NCBI RefSeq assembly: GCF_943733665.1
Contig: NZ_OX030782.1
Location: 888,001-952,000, forward strand
Source of the DNA: Aquimarina sp. Aq107
Lineage (GTDB): Bacteria > Bacteroidota > Bacteroidia > Flavobacteriales > Flavobacteriaceae
Direction: 5' to 3'
DNA: 64,000 nucleotides
Shown here: one piece after another, positions 53,278-61,802 of the stretch
How the letters are laid out: each line of letters opens with the position of its first letter
Position numbering within the stretch: the first letter of the stretch is position 1
Translations under genes and position numbers: made by a program
Notes under the pieces: model-generated
The model's input: the letters and a program-made list of their open reading frames with translations, nothing else
The model's database searches: none
Told to the model about the DNA's origin: nothing

Positions 53278-53961
53278 ATGACTAACAAATTAAATTTGAA
53301 TAATTTAACAAAAAGTGAAGAAGATTATTTAAAAGCTCTTTTTCAATTATTAGTAGAAGATAATTCCGTAAAGGTTGGAAATAATCAATTAGCAGAATAT
53401 CTTAAGGTGTCTCCAGCTTCTACTAATAATATGGTTAAAAAACTAAAAGCAAAGAATTATGTAGTAAGTGAGAAGTATGGAAAATTAGAATTAACAGAAG
53501 AAGGTAGAGCTATTGCTGTTAGATTGATTAGAAAACATAGGCTTTGGGAAACTTTTTTATATAATTACTTAAACTTTAGTTGGGATGAGGTTCATGAGGT
53601 GGCAGAGCAGTTAGAGCATATAAAATCATACAAACTGATTGATGAATTAGATCGGTTTATGGATTTTCCTGAAAAAGATCCACATGGAGAATTAATCCCT
53701 ACCTCTAAGGGTGAATATAAAGTAGTTCCAAAAATCACATTGTCTTCATTGGAAGAAGGTGCTGTGTGTAAGTTGATTGCTGTAAATGATGGTTCAGTTA
53801 ATTTTTTGAGGTTTGTATCAGAAATTGGATTGGCTTTAAGCAGTGAGATTAAAGTACTTGAAGTACGAGAGTTCGATAAGTCTATTCGAATACAATTTAA
53901 CGATAGTATAGAAACAGTAACTAGAAAATTTGCTGATAATGTATTTGTAAAGGTGTTATGA
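53278..53961 (+). CDS. mntR: DtxR/MntR family metal-dependent regulator
   Basis: 227 residues. The N-terminal winged helix shows 'LAEYLKVSPASTNNMVKKLK' (recognition helix) and 'KLELTEEGRAIAVRLIRKHR'. The dimerisation/metal domain follows with 'WDEVHEVAEQLEHIKSYKLI', including His/Glu ligands, then an SH3/FeoA-like tail (~150-227, 'LEEGAVCKLIAV'). It should repress the divergent tro operon when Mn2+ (or Fe2+) is plentiful. The full three-domain form resembles MntR/IdeR. The choice of metal is not settled. Confidence 0.92.
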   Translation: MTNKLNLNNLTKSEEDYLKALFQLLVEDNSVKVGNNQLAEYLKVSPASTNNMVKKLKAKNYVVSEKYGKLELTEEGRAIAVRLIRKHRLWETFLYNYLNFSWDEVHEVAEQLEHIKSYKLIDELDRFMDFPEKDPHGELIPTSKGEYKVVPKITLSSLEEGAVCKLIAVNDGSVNFLRFVSEIGLALSSEIKVLEVREFDKSIRIQFNDSIETVTRKFADNVFVKVL

Positions 53962-54042
53962 CTTAATAATAAATGTTAAAAAAAACAAGACTATTGCGGA
54001 TTGTGGCTTATACCTATTATCTTTGATGCACACAATCAATTT

Positions 54043-54822
54043 ATGGAGCTTACGTTAAAAAGACCGATCTGTTTCTTTGATCTGGAAACAACCGGTATAA
54101 ATATTTCTAAAGATCGAATCGTGGAAATCTCTATCCTTAAAGTTTTTCCGAATGGAAATAAGGAAAGTAAGACTTGGCTTGTTAATCCAGAGATGCCAAT
54201 TCCACCAGAAACTACAGAAGTCCACGGAATAACAAATGAAAAAGTGGCTAATGAACCAACATTTAAGCAATTAGCAACTAAAGTTAGTGATATGATAAAG
54301 GGTTGTGACCTAGGAGGTTTTAATTCTAATAGGTTCGATATTCCTTTATTGGCAGAAGAATTGTTGCGTGCTGATGTAGATTTTGACATGAAAAATACGG
54401 TAGCGGTAGATGTTCAGACGATTTTTCATAAAATGGAGAAAAGAACCTTAGCGGCAGCTTATAAGTTTTATTGTGATAAAGATTTAGAAGATGCACATTC
54501 TGCTGAGGCTGATACTAATGCAACGTATGAAGTTTTAAAAGCACAATTAGATAGATATCCTGAATTAGAAAATGACACGAAATTTTTAGCGGAGTTTAGT
54601 TCTAGAAAACAATTTGCCGATTTTGCTGGTTTTATAGCTTATGATAAAGAAGGTAGAGAGATATTTTCTTTTGGAAAGCATAAAGGCAAGTTAGTAGAAA
54701 AAGTAATGGAAGATGAGCCTGGTTATTTCGGTTGGTTACAGAATGCAGATTTTCCTTTGTATACTAAAAAAGTTCTTACAGCGGTAAGACTTCGTAAGCT
54801 AAATAATAGTCTTAAGCTATAA
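54043..54822 (+). CDS. DnaQ-like 3'-5' exonuclease with EXOX-C type tail
   Basis: 259 residues from the ATG at 54043. A longer frame from a TTG at 54001 lacks family support, and 'RPICFFDLETTG' is the normal start. DEDDh exonuclease motifs: 'FDLETTG' (D,E), 'LGGFNSNRFDIPLL' (D) and 'HSAEADTNAT' (H,D). The C-terminal ~60 residues 'FSFGKHKGKLVEKV' and 'YFGWLQNADFPLYTKKVL' match the small domain found after exonuclease X. A role in DNA repair or mRNA/DNA end trimming is likely. Confidence 0.9.
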   Translation: MELTLKRPICFFDLETTGINISKDRIVEISILKVFPNGNKESKTWLVNPEMPIPPETTEVHGITNEKVANEPTFKQLATKVSDMIKGCDLGGFNSNRFDIPLLAEELLRADVDFDMKNTVAVDVQTIFHKMEKRTLAAAYKFYCDKDLEDAHSAEADTNATYEVLKAQLDRYPELENDTKFLAEFSSRKQFADFAGFIAYDKEGREIFSFGKHKGKLVEKVMEDEPGYFGWLQNADFPLYTKKVLTAVRLRKLNNSLKL

Positions 54823-54840
54823 CTGTTATCATCAATTTTT

Positions 54841-55452
54841 ATGAAGATTATTTGTATTGGGCGCAACTATACGGATCATATAGAAGAATTGGAAAATGAA
54901 AAACCGACAGACCCTGTTGTTTTTATGAAACCTGATACTTCGATTCTTTTAAAGAAACAACCTTTTTTTATTCCAGATTTTTCTAATGATATTCATCACG
55001 AAGTTGAGGTTCTAGTAAAAATTAAAAAATTAGGGAAATATATAGACAAAAAGTTCGCTCATAAATATTATAATGAAATTGGTCTTGGGATAGATTTTAC
55101 GGCAAGAGATCTACAAAGCAAGCTTAAGGCAAAAGGATTGCCTTGGGAAAAATCTAAGGCTTTTGATGGTGCAGCTGTAGTTGGAAAATGGATTGATAAA
55201 AATGAGTTTTCTGATGTGAATAATATCAATTTTCGTTTAGAAAAAAACGAAGAAATTGTACAGGAAGGAAATACAAAGTTAATGTTGTGGAAAATTGATG
55301 AGCTTATAGCGTATGTGTCACAATATTTTACTTTAAAAATCGGAGATATTATTTTTACAGGTACACCGGCTGGTGTGGGAGCGGTAAAAACAAATGATAA
55401 TTTGAAAGGCTTTATTGAAGACAAAGAAGTGTTTTCAATTAAAGTGAAGTAA
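54841..55452 (+). CDS. Fumarylacetoacetate hydrolase family protein
   Basis: 203 residues. Start 'MKIICIGRNYTDHIEELENE', metal-site motifs 'IHHEVEVLV' (ExE type), 'GIDFTARDLQSKLKAKGLPW' and 'GDIIFTGTPAGVG'. It is probably an acylpyruvate or oxaloacetate hydrolase/decarboxylase of the FAHD1 type. 18 bp after the exonuclease gene and in the same direction. It is convergent, with only 2 bp between stops, with the thioredoxin-like gene. A broken copy of its 3' end is found at 58488-58586. Confidence 0.93.
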   Translation: MKIICIGRNYTDHIEELENEKPTDPVVFMKPDTSILLKKQPFFIPDFSNDIHHEVEVLVKIKKLGKYIDKKFAHKYYNEIGLGIDFTARDLQSKLKAKGLPWEKSKAFDGAAVVGKWIDKNEFSDVNNINFRLEKNEEIVQEGNTKLMLWKIDELIAYVSQYFTLKIGDIIFTGTPAGVGAVKTNDNLKGFIEDKEVFSIKVK

Positions 55453-55454
55453 GT

Positions 55455-55925
55455 CTAAAGTGTTGATAGCATCTTCTTTGGACTCATATATTCGAAATAA
55501 CGTTTTCTTACTGTAAAATTTTCGTCTAAAAAAATAATTGCAGGTAAAGAGAAAGGAGTATCCTTTCTAGAAGCTAACAATGCAGGAATTTCGTGGATTG
55601 CATTTCTTGAAGTAGTATAATTTTTGTTTGTGAAAATTGAACCGTCAAAAGTAATGGTATCCCTGCTCTCTGCATCCATTTTTACAGCATAATAATCCCT
55701 AGATATTTTTTCTATAATTTTTGGTTTCGTATATACAGCTCGATCCATTTTCTTACAGTAAACACACCAATCCGCATAAAAACTAATAATTACTTTTTTA
55801 GGCTTTAACGAAAGAGAATCATCTAATTGTTCAAAAGTGATCCAATTAATGGTTTTGTTTTCTTGAGCTTCTGTTTTTAATATTGTTATCAAGAAAAAGA
55901 ACAGTATGATTTTTAAAAATTTCAT
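55455..55925 (-). CDS. Exported thioredoxin-like protein
   Basis: 156 residues with a signal peptide ending 'ILKTEAQ'. 'VIISFYADWCVYCKKMDRAV' holds the CxxC (CVYC), and 'SLPAIIFLDENF' the cis-Pro strand. The fold is that of periplasmic DUF255/TlpA-type thioredoxins. It lies 2 bp after the TonB receptor gene, so both are one operon. It may keep a metal or a Cys-rich ligand reduced for uptake, which is only inferred from context. Confidence 0.88.
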   Translation of the reverse strand: MKFLKIILFFFLITILKTEAQENKTINWITFEQLDDSLSLKPKKVIISFYADWCVYCKKMDRAVYTKPKIIEKISRDYYAVKMDAESRDTITFDGSIFTNKNYTTSRNAIHEIPALLASRKDTPFSLPAIIFLDENFTVRKRYFEYMSPKKMLSTL

Positions 55926-55927
55926 TA

Positions 55928-58288
55928 CTAATGAAGTTTACCAAATTTTATACCTATAAAGAATGTTCTTGGGGTTCCAGGACCATAAATATAATCAGAA
56001 TCCCGAAGTGGTCCGATATCAAAATCATCTTGGTAGCTATTAAATATGTTTTTAATACCTCCGCTAAATGTAATTTGAAAGTTTTCCGAAATATCTGAGT
56101 GATATTCAAGTTTTAAATTCATATCAAAAAACGAATCCGTATCTACCAGATCTAAAAAACCGGATTCGCTTATAACTCTGGGAACTGTCATTTCTCCTGT
56201 GTAAGTACCAGTAACATCTATGTTAAATCGTTCGCTGGGAATCCAGGATGTATTTAGGTAGCCATATGTATTCGGGTTTCTTACGAATTCGTCCACAACT
56301 ACATTATTTTCTCCGGGTATACTACCATCTGTTTCAAAAAGTATTTGACTTTTATTATAAGATGCTTTTTGAATGGTTCCTCCAAATTGGAATCGCCATT
56401 CTTTTGATGGGGATATACCGATTTCAAAATTAGTTCCAAATACTTTGGCTCCTGATCCATTCCTTACTTCTTCAAGAATAGAGCCATTTTCGAGAATTGC
56501 ACCGGTGCTAACTAAAGTAAAAGGGTCTTCAAGACTTGTATAAAATCCTTCAAGCAAAAAGTCTGCTTGAACCTTTTGTATATTTTTCGTGTAATTTAAA
56601 GAAGCTGTAAATGCATTTGAAAACTCTGTATCTAGGTTTTCTGATAAAATAACAAACTGGGGTTCTCCTCCAACTGATGAGATGTGCAAGTCTTCATTAA
56701 ATGCTTGTGGGGCTCTAAAGCCTCTAGCATATCCGCCTCTAAATTTTAAAGAATTAAGAATGTTATACGATATAGTTATTCTTGGACTTAGTACAGTTTG
56801 TTTTATGGAGACATCTCGAGAAATCCCACCTATATTGTATGCCCCGTCAACATTTACATAATCTAGTCTAGTTCCTAAAAGTGCTGTAAAATCGTTGCTC
56901 AGTTTCCATTCATACTGCGCGTAAGAACCAATAGTGTGAACTTGTTGATCAATTAATCGATTATATCCGGCAATAATATCTTCGGTATCGCTAATGTTAT
57001 ACTCTGTTCCTATTGTAATAATATCCTTGTTTTTTAAATTTTGAGTGAATTGAAAACCTGTAAGCAAGGCTAAATCTTTGGTAATTCCGTATGAGTTTAA
57101 TGCAAGAATACTATCTTGTCTAGTTCTAGAACCTCCTAATCCACCATAATAACTATCTCTATCAGTATATTGCCCAGAGGTATAGATTGATAAGTTGTTT
57201 GTTCCTTTTTTGTTTTCCAGTTCGTATGTCAAACCTCCTAAAAAAGTGTTGTGATCTAGTTCTTCTGTAATATCTGTAAAATGAGGAGCAAGGTCAAGAC
57301 GATCTCCTCCACGGCGATATTCTTTAATAGTGGTTAGATCTAATGAAATTTTACTCCGATCATTTGGTTTTAAGAATGTTTTTAGGCCAAAAGTAGTGTT
57401 TTGTAGTGTTGTTAATTCTGTGAATCCGTCATCATTAGCATCAAACTCTTCTCGGTCTCTATTGAGCCCAAATACTGTGATTCCGGACATTAAATCATCG
57501 CTTACAAGAGATGCATTGAAGTTTAAAGAACGATCAGGAATTTCTCCATCTATAAGACCAAGATATGTTCCGATTTCCCATGTATTTAAAACTGGGTCTT
57601 TGGTTATTATATTTATAGTCCCTGCAATGGCATTAGAACCATAAAGGGCAGAACCACCACTTCGTACTACCTCAATACGTTCAACAATGTTGGTAGGTAT
57701 TTGTTCTAATCCATAAACACTGTTTAGAGCACTAAAAACGGCTCTACTATTTATTAATACCTGAGTGTAACTACCATCTAATCCGTTAAGTCTTACTTGG
57801 GTGAATCCGCAGTTTTGACAATTGTTTTCCACTCTAACTCCGGGAGAATAATTTAAACCCTCGGAGATTGATATTGATTGGGTAGCTTCTAGTAGTTTTG
57901 GACTTAAAACATTTACAACCACAGGAGCGTTTTTTCGATTTACTCTATTTCTAGTGGCGCTTACTACGACTTGATCTAGATTTAAACGATCTTCTCTAAG
58001 AATGAATTTTTTTACTAGATTATTAGTTGTTATTGTAATGTTTTCTGTCAAAGTCTGATGTCCTAAAGAACTAATTTTTATACGATAATCTCCTACAGGA
58101 ATATTTTTGATTTCAAAAAAGCCATCCCCGTCTGCAGAGGTATATGTATTAAAAGAAGGATTTGATATTGCTATGTTAGCATAAGGTAAGGAAGATTCGG
58201 TTGTATTAATATTACCTTTTAGATTTCCTGTTTGACCTATTAATATATAGGAGTTTATTATGGTTAAGAAGAATAAGAATGGTTTCAT
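55928..58288 (-). CDS. TonB-dependent outer-membrane receptor
   Basis: 786 residues from the ATG at 58288. The longer frame from 58324 has no signal-peptide logic before 'MKPFLFFLTIINSYILIGQ'. A carboxypeptidase-like regulatory domain (~20-95), a plug (~105-225, 'SGGSALYGSNAIAGTINIIT') and a 22-strand barrel follow. The Cys pair in 'VENNCQNCGFTQVRLNGLDG' is a noted variant. The family imports siderophores, cobalamin, metals or sugars. The DtxR-like box upstream and the thioredoxin partner suggest a metal-linked substrate, unproven. The barrel ends in Phe-Gly-Lys-Leu-His. Confidence 0.93.
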   Translation of the reverse strand: MKPFLFFLTIINSYILIGQTGNLKGNINTTESSLPYANIAISNPSFNTYTSADGDGFFEIKNIPVGDYRIKISSLGHQTLTENITITTNNLVKKFILREDRLNLDQVVVSATRNRVNRKNAPVVVNVLSPKLLEATQSISISEGLNYSPGVRVENNCQNCGFTQVRLNGLDGSYTQVLINSRAVFSALNSVYGLEQIPTNIVERIEVVRSGGSALYGSNAIAGTINIITKDPVLNTWEIGTYLGLIDGEIPDRSLNFNASLVSDDLMSGITVFGLNRDREEFDANDDGFTELTTLQNTTFGLKTFLKPNDRSKISLDLTTIKEYRRGGDRLDLAPHFTDITEELDHNTFLGGLTYELENKKGTNNLSIYTSGQYTDRDSYYGGLGGSRTRQDSILALNSYGITKDLALLTGFQFTQNLKNKDIITIGTEYNISDTEDIIAGYNRLIDQQVHTIGSYAQYEWKLSNDFTALLGTRLDYVNVDGAYNIGGISRDVSIKQTVLSPRITISYNILNSLKFRGGYARGFRAPQAFNEDLHISSVGGEPQFVILSENLDTEFSNAFTASLNYTKNIQKVQADFLLEGFYTSLEDPFTLVSTGAILENGSILEEVRNGSGAKVFGTNFEIGISPSKEWRFQFGGTIQKASYNKSQILFETDGSIPGENNVVVDEFVRNPNTYGYLNTSWIPSERFNIDVTGTYTGEMTVPRVISESGFLDLVDTDSFFDMNLKLEYHSDISENFQITFSGGIKNIFNSYQDDFDIGPLRDSDYIYGPGTPRTFFIGIKFGKLH

Positions 58289-58334
58289 ATTTAGATACTG
58301 CGGCTTCTTTATTAGTTTTAGCAAATTTAAAAAG

Positions 58335-58353
58335 TTAGTTTAGACTAACAAAT
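58335..58353. promoter_or_regulatory. DtxR/IdeR-like box upstream of TonB receptor
   Basis: TTAGTTTAGACTAACAAAT agrees at 14 of 19 positions with the DtxR/IdeR consensus TTAGGTTAGCCTAACCTAA and has an inner palindrome GTTAGT-N4-ACTAAC. It lies 47 bp before the receptor's start. The DtxR-like regulator at 53.3 kb is the obvious candidate to bind it. Confidence 0.45.
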
Positions 58354-58487
58354 TGTTTTAACAAATAATAGATTATATTTTAGTTTAGTTTAAATTTATT
58401 AAGTTTTTTATATAAGGATGACCTGTATTTATAATTAGAATAGATCTTTTGATCTCGTTATTTTGTAATTTGATTATAGAATAATCA

Positions 58488-58586
58488 ATGAAATATTTTA
58501 GATTAAAGATTGGAGATGTTATCTTTACAGGAAGACCAATTAGAACAGATGCTATAAAAGCACAGTATTTATGGTTGGTTTTATAG
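58488..58586 (+). pseudogene. Fragment of an FAH-family hydrolase gene
   Basis: Thirty-two codons from an ATG. 'KYFRLKIGDVIFTG' and 'AIKA' match the FAH protein's 'QYFTLKIGDIIFTG' and 'AVKT' near its end (gene at 54841-55452), and the DNA aligns over about 80 bases. The rest of the gene is missing and the frame stops at 58584. It looks like a relic of duplication or of a past rearrangement next to the HPt gene. Confidence 0.55.
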
Positions 58587-58621
58587 AAGGATAATAATTT
58601 TTTTCAATTATAATTAAGTAA

Positions 58622-58960
58622 ATGAGCAAAAGTTACAGCTTAGAAAGTGTAAATGAATTGTCGGGTGGCGATGATGAATTTATAACAGTATTGGTGCAAA
58701 CATTTTTAGAAGAAATACCTCCTGATCTCGCAGGTATGGGGCAAGCGGTTAAAGATAATGATCCAAAGACTGCTTATCAATTCGCTCATAAAATGAAACC
58801 TAATCTACAATTATTTGGAATTGATCTTTTAAAAGAAATTAAACAAGTTGAAGCTTGGTCAAAATCTGGTATGGATCAATCTGAAATATCTTCTATTCTT
58901 GATCATATTACGGCAACTGTTAATGGTGCGATTGAAGACCTGAAAGTTGATTTTCAATAA
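58622..58960 (+). CDS. HPt (histidine phosphotransfer) domain protein
   Basis: 112 residues, a single four-helix HPt module. '[17 protein letters not shown]' has the phosphorylatable His at position 56 (HxxK...G pattern). The start '[20 protein letters not shown]' is typical. It relays phosphate between a hybrid histidine kinase and a response regulator, neither of which is in the window. It is placed 2 bp before cinA, a conserved pairing in Flavobacteriaceae as far as I recall. Confidence 0.9.
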   Translation: MSKSYSLESVNELSGGDDEFITVLVQTFLEEIPPDLAGMGQAVKDNDPKTAYQFAHKMKPNLQLFGIDLLKEIKQVEAWSKSGMDQSEISSILDHITATVNGAIEDLKVDFQ

Positions 58961-58962
58961 AT

Positions 58963-60204
58963 ATGCTTGCAGAAATAATTACCATAGGAGACGAAATTCT
59001 TATTGGACAGATTGTAGATTCTAATTCCGCTTTTATAGGAAAAGAACTTAATAAAATAGGTGTTGATGTTTATCAGATTACTTCTATTCAAGATGATAAG
59101 CAACATATTCTCAATGCACTAGAAGAAGCAAAAAACAGAGTGGATATTGTGCTTATTACTGGAGGCTTAGGACCTACTAAGGATGATATTACTAAACACA
59201 CTATTTGTGAATTTTTTGATGATGCATTGGTTCAAAATGAAAAGGTTTTACGACATATCGAATCGATTTTCGCAAAGTATATACAAACTCCAATTACTGA
59301 TATTAATCGAATGCAGGCACTTGTTCCTAGTACTTCTATAGTATTGATGAATCAATATGGTACAGCTCCTGGTATGTGGTTGGAGAAAGATGAGACAGTT
59401 TTTGTGTCTATGCCAGGCGTTCCCTTTGAGATGAAAAACCTTATGAAGGATGAGGTGCTACCAAAACTTCAAGAACGATTTGATAGACCATTTATCATAC
59501 ATAAGACAGTGCTTACATATGGATTAGGAGAAAGTGCAATTGCTGAAAAAATAGAGGTCTGGGAAGATAATTTACCAGCCTTTATTAAATTGGCTTATTT
59601 ACCAAATCTAGGAAGAGTTAGATTGCGACTTTCTGCACGTGGAACAAATGAGAAATTGTTAGTGGATACTATTGAAGAAAGAATTGTTGATTTACAGGTT
59701 CTTATTGGAGATATCATTGTTGGTTATGAAGAAGATGAATCTATTGAGGTGTTGATAGGTAGAATATTGACTTCGAGAGGGCATTTTCTTGCTGTTGCAG
59801 AAAGTTGTACAGGAGGTAAAATAGCTCAGTCTATTACTTCTTATCCTGGAACATCTTCATTTTTTAAAGGAGGAGCAGTAACATATGCTACTCAATCCAA
59901 AAGCGATATTTTAGGGGTTTCAGAGGAAATAATAAAACAGTTTACTGTTACAAGTAAAGAAGTTGCAGAGGCTATGGCGCTGGGCGCAAAAAATAAATTT
60001 AAATCTGATTATGCTATTGCTACAACAGGAAACGCTGGTCCAACAAAAGGAGATGGTGATGTAGAGGTGGGCACAGTTTTTATTGCGATAGCTACGCCAG
60101 AAAGAGTTTTTTCTGAGAAATTTGTATTTAGTAATAACAGAGAGCGCACTATAGGTAAGGCTGTTAATAAATCTTTCGAGCTTCTTCTTAATGAATTAAA
60201 CTAG
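58963..60204 (+). CDS. cinA: CinA family protein
   Basis: 413 residues. The N-terminal MoaB-like domain starts '[20 protein letters not shown]' and has '[14 protein letters not shown]' and 'MPGVPFEM'. The C-terminal CinA domain (~255-413) holds '[15 protein letters not shown]' and '[20 protein letters not shown]'. CinA is a nicotinamide-mononucleotide deamidase and ADP-ribose pyrophosphatase in NAD salvage, linked to competence by name only. The usual Ser of the first deamidase motif is present. Convergent with the first of the three paralogues, with 5 bp between stops. Confidence 0.95.
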   Translation: MLAEIITIGDEILIGQIVDSNSAFIGKELNKIGVDVYQITSIQDDKQHILNALEEAKNRVDIVLITGGLGPTKDDITKHTICEFFDDALVQNEKVLRHIESIFAKYIQTPITDINRMQALVPSTSIVLMNQYGTAPGMWLEKDETVFVSMPGVPFEMKNLMKDEVLPKLQERFDRPFIIHKTVLTYGLGESAIAEKIEVWEDNLPAFIKLAYLPNLGRVRLRLSARGTNEKLLVDTIEERIVDLQVLIGDIIVGYEEDESIEVLIGRILTSRGHFLAVAESCTGGKIAQSITSYPGTSSFFKGGAVTYATQSKSDILGVSEEIIKQFTVTSKEVAEAMALGAKNKFKSDYAIATTGNAGPTKGDGDVEVGTVFIAIATPERVFSEKFVFSNNRERTIGKAVNKSFELLLNELN

Positions 60205-60209
60205 TTTTA

Positions 60210-60611
60210 TTAACCATTTAGTAGTTCTTTTGACCACATTATAGCATCTTCTAAATTGTTGAAATTATAAAAAGGTTTCTTCGCAAAATGCTTTTCAATT
60301 TCGGTAGATTTTTCAGTTAATAGGTTATAAGTTATTACTCCGTACCCTTTAAAATTTTCCATATATAAAAATGGACAATCTAAATAATCTGTTGGGATTA
60401 TAGAATGAGAATTTATTCTATTGGATATGTATGTGAAGGGTTGTCCAGTTCCAAAGTGTTTTTTTACAATAGGGATGAGATCCTGAAGCTTTCCTAATGT
60501 AATGGTGACACCTTCTTTTATTTCTGCAATAATATAGTTGTCATAAATATAATAAGTACCTAGTTTCAGATCATATCGTTCTATTAAAGTGTTATTTGTG
60601 TTGATGGTCAT
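60210..60611 (-). CDS. Paralogue 1 of a three-copy family, 133 residues
   Basis: A soluble protein with no signal peptide. Shared core: 'LGTYYIYDNYIIAEIKEGVT', 'FGTGQPFTYISNRINSHSI' and 'GYGVITY'. The end 'FNNLEDAIMWSKELLNG' is also shared. Its fold (strand-strand-helix-strand-helix) and 'ISNR' recall the STAS/SpoIIAA-like proteins, but I do not claim this. It is the most divergent of the three copies. The 251-bp gap before it holds only AT-rich DNA. The function is unknown. Confidence 0.75.
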   Translation of the reverse strand: MTINTNNTLIERYDLKLGTYYIYDNYIIAEIKEGVTITLGKLQDLIPIVKKHFGTGQPFTYISNRINSHSIIPTDYLDCPFLYMENFKGYGVITYNLLTEKSTEIEKHFAKKPFYNFNNLEDAIMWSKELLNG

Positions 60612-60862
60612 AACTTTTGTTTTTTTATTAGTTATGATTATGTCGAATTTGTTAAGAGATAATTTCTTTTTAAGTGTTGAATTTCAGTATTTTATGAAAT
60701 TTTTATGAATTTCAAACGTTTTAGTTAGTGAGGATGATTAATAAATTATTCTAATATTCAAAAAGATTTAATACGATTAATTTAAATAGTAAAGAACTAG
60801 TTCTTTTTTGGAAAGTTTAACTGTTTTTAGTTCTATTTTATTTCATAGTATGAATCCAAAGT

Positions 60863-61264
60863 CTATAGTGGTTTAATGAGTTCATGTACCCAAAGCAAAG
60901 CTTCATCTAGGTTATCAAAGATTTTAGTTTCATTTTCTAGAAAAGACTGTTCAAGAGTAGCTACCTTGGTGTTAATTGCATCATAAGTTACTACACCATA
61001 CCCAATGAAATTGGGAAATAATTTAGAAGATTTAAAATGTCCAGTAGGAACAAACGAATATGAATTTTTTCTATTAGAAATATATACAAATGGAGTAGAG
61101 GTACCGTAATAAGAATGAATTATCTCAAATAATTCATTGCAATTTTCGAAGGTTAGGGTAACCCCTTCTTTTATTTCAGAAATAATATGATTCTTGTAAA
61201 AGTAAAATAATCCAATAGCAAGCTCATGCTTGTGAAGAAGCTTTTTGTTAAAATCATAAATCAT
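60863..61264 (-). CDS. Paralogue 2 of a three-copy family, 133 residues
   Basis: Same length and architecture as its neighbours: 'LAIGLFYFYKNHIISEIKEG', 'YYGTSTPFVYISNRKNSYSF', 'SSKLFPNFIGYGVVTYDA' and an end with 'IFDNLDEALLWVHEL'. Closest to paralogue 3. It has no signal peptide or membrane helix. Each copy seems to have its own leader, since the gaps (136 and 251 bp) are wide. The function is unknown. Confidence 0.75.
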   Translation of the reverse strand: MIYDFNKKLLHKHELAIGLFYFYKNHIISEIKEGVTLTFENCNELFEIIHSYYGTSTPFVYISNRKNSYSFVPTGHFKSSKLFPNFIGYGVVTYDAINTKVATLEQSFLENETKIFDNLDEALLWVHELIKPL

Positions 61265-61400
61265 GTCTAAATAAAACGTTTTCCAATTACCGTTGTAATA
61301 TACTGATTTTTATAGGTAAAAATCAATATAATTGATTTTAAATAAGATAAATTTATTTTTTTAGTTAATTTTTTAAAAATAATAAAATATTATAATTAGT

Positions 61401-61802
61401 TTAATCAACTTTAATTATTTCATCTACCCAAAGCACCGCTTCTTTTAGATTATCAAATATTTTGGTAGGAACATTAAGAAAAGATTGCTCTAAAGAAGCT
61501 ATTTTGCTATTAATTGCATTGTAAGTTACTACACCATATCCTTTTAAATTTGGAAATAACTTGGCAGATTTGAAATGAGTTGTGGGTTCAAAAGAGTAAG
61601 AATTGATTCTATTTGTAATATATATAAAAGGGGTGTTATTTCCATAATACTCCTTTGCTAACAAAAATAATTTATTAGAGTTGTCATAATTTACGGAAGC
61701 TCCCTCTTTCATTTCAGAAATCAAGTAATTTTTATAAAAATGAAAAGTTCCTATATCAAGCTCATGTGTGCGAATGAAATTATTACTGTTGTCCGGTAGC
61801 AT
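61401..61802 (-). CDS. Paralogue 3 of a three-copy family, 133 residues
   Basis: Core motifs 'LDIGTFHFYKNYLISEMKEG', 'YYGNNTPFIYITNRINSYSF', 'SAKLFPNLKGYGVVTYNA' and 'IFDNLKEAVLWVDEI'. Paralogues 2 and 3 share the 'FKS.KLFPN' segment that paralogue 1 lacks, which suggests 1 split off first. It sits at the right end of the tandem set, before a 483-bp gap and the ribosomal-protein genes. The function is unknown. Confidence 0.75.
   Translation of the reverse strand: MLPDNSNNFIRTHELDIGTFHFYKNYLISEMKEGASVNYDNSNKLFLLAKEYYGNNTPFIYITNRINSYSFEPTTHFKSAKLFPNLKGYGVVTYNAINSKIASLEQSFLNVPTKIFDNLKEAVLWVDEIIKVD

Larger units (their letters stand above)
58289..58621. other. Intergenic region with gene remnant and operator-like site
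   Basis: 333 bp between divergent genes. It contains the DtxR-like box at 58335-58353 and an FAH-gene fragment at 58488-58586, listed separately. A second, imperfect 'TTTAGTTTAGTTTAAA' lies at 58379-58394. Confidence 0.6.

Noticed and set aside
54036..54389. 117-codon minus-strand frame in the exonuclease gene
   Set aside because: It covers the DEDDh motif region on the other strand. No signal, no family, and it does not fit neighbouring transcription.
60210..61802. Three paralogues as a toxin-antitoxin or phage remnant
   Set aside because: Equal-length, well-kept soluble proteins, no partner genes, no integrase or att-like repeats nearby.
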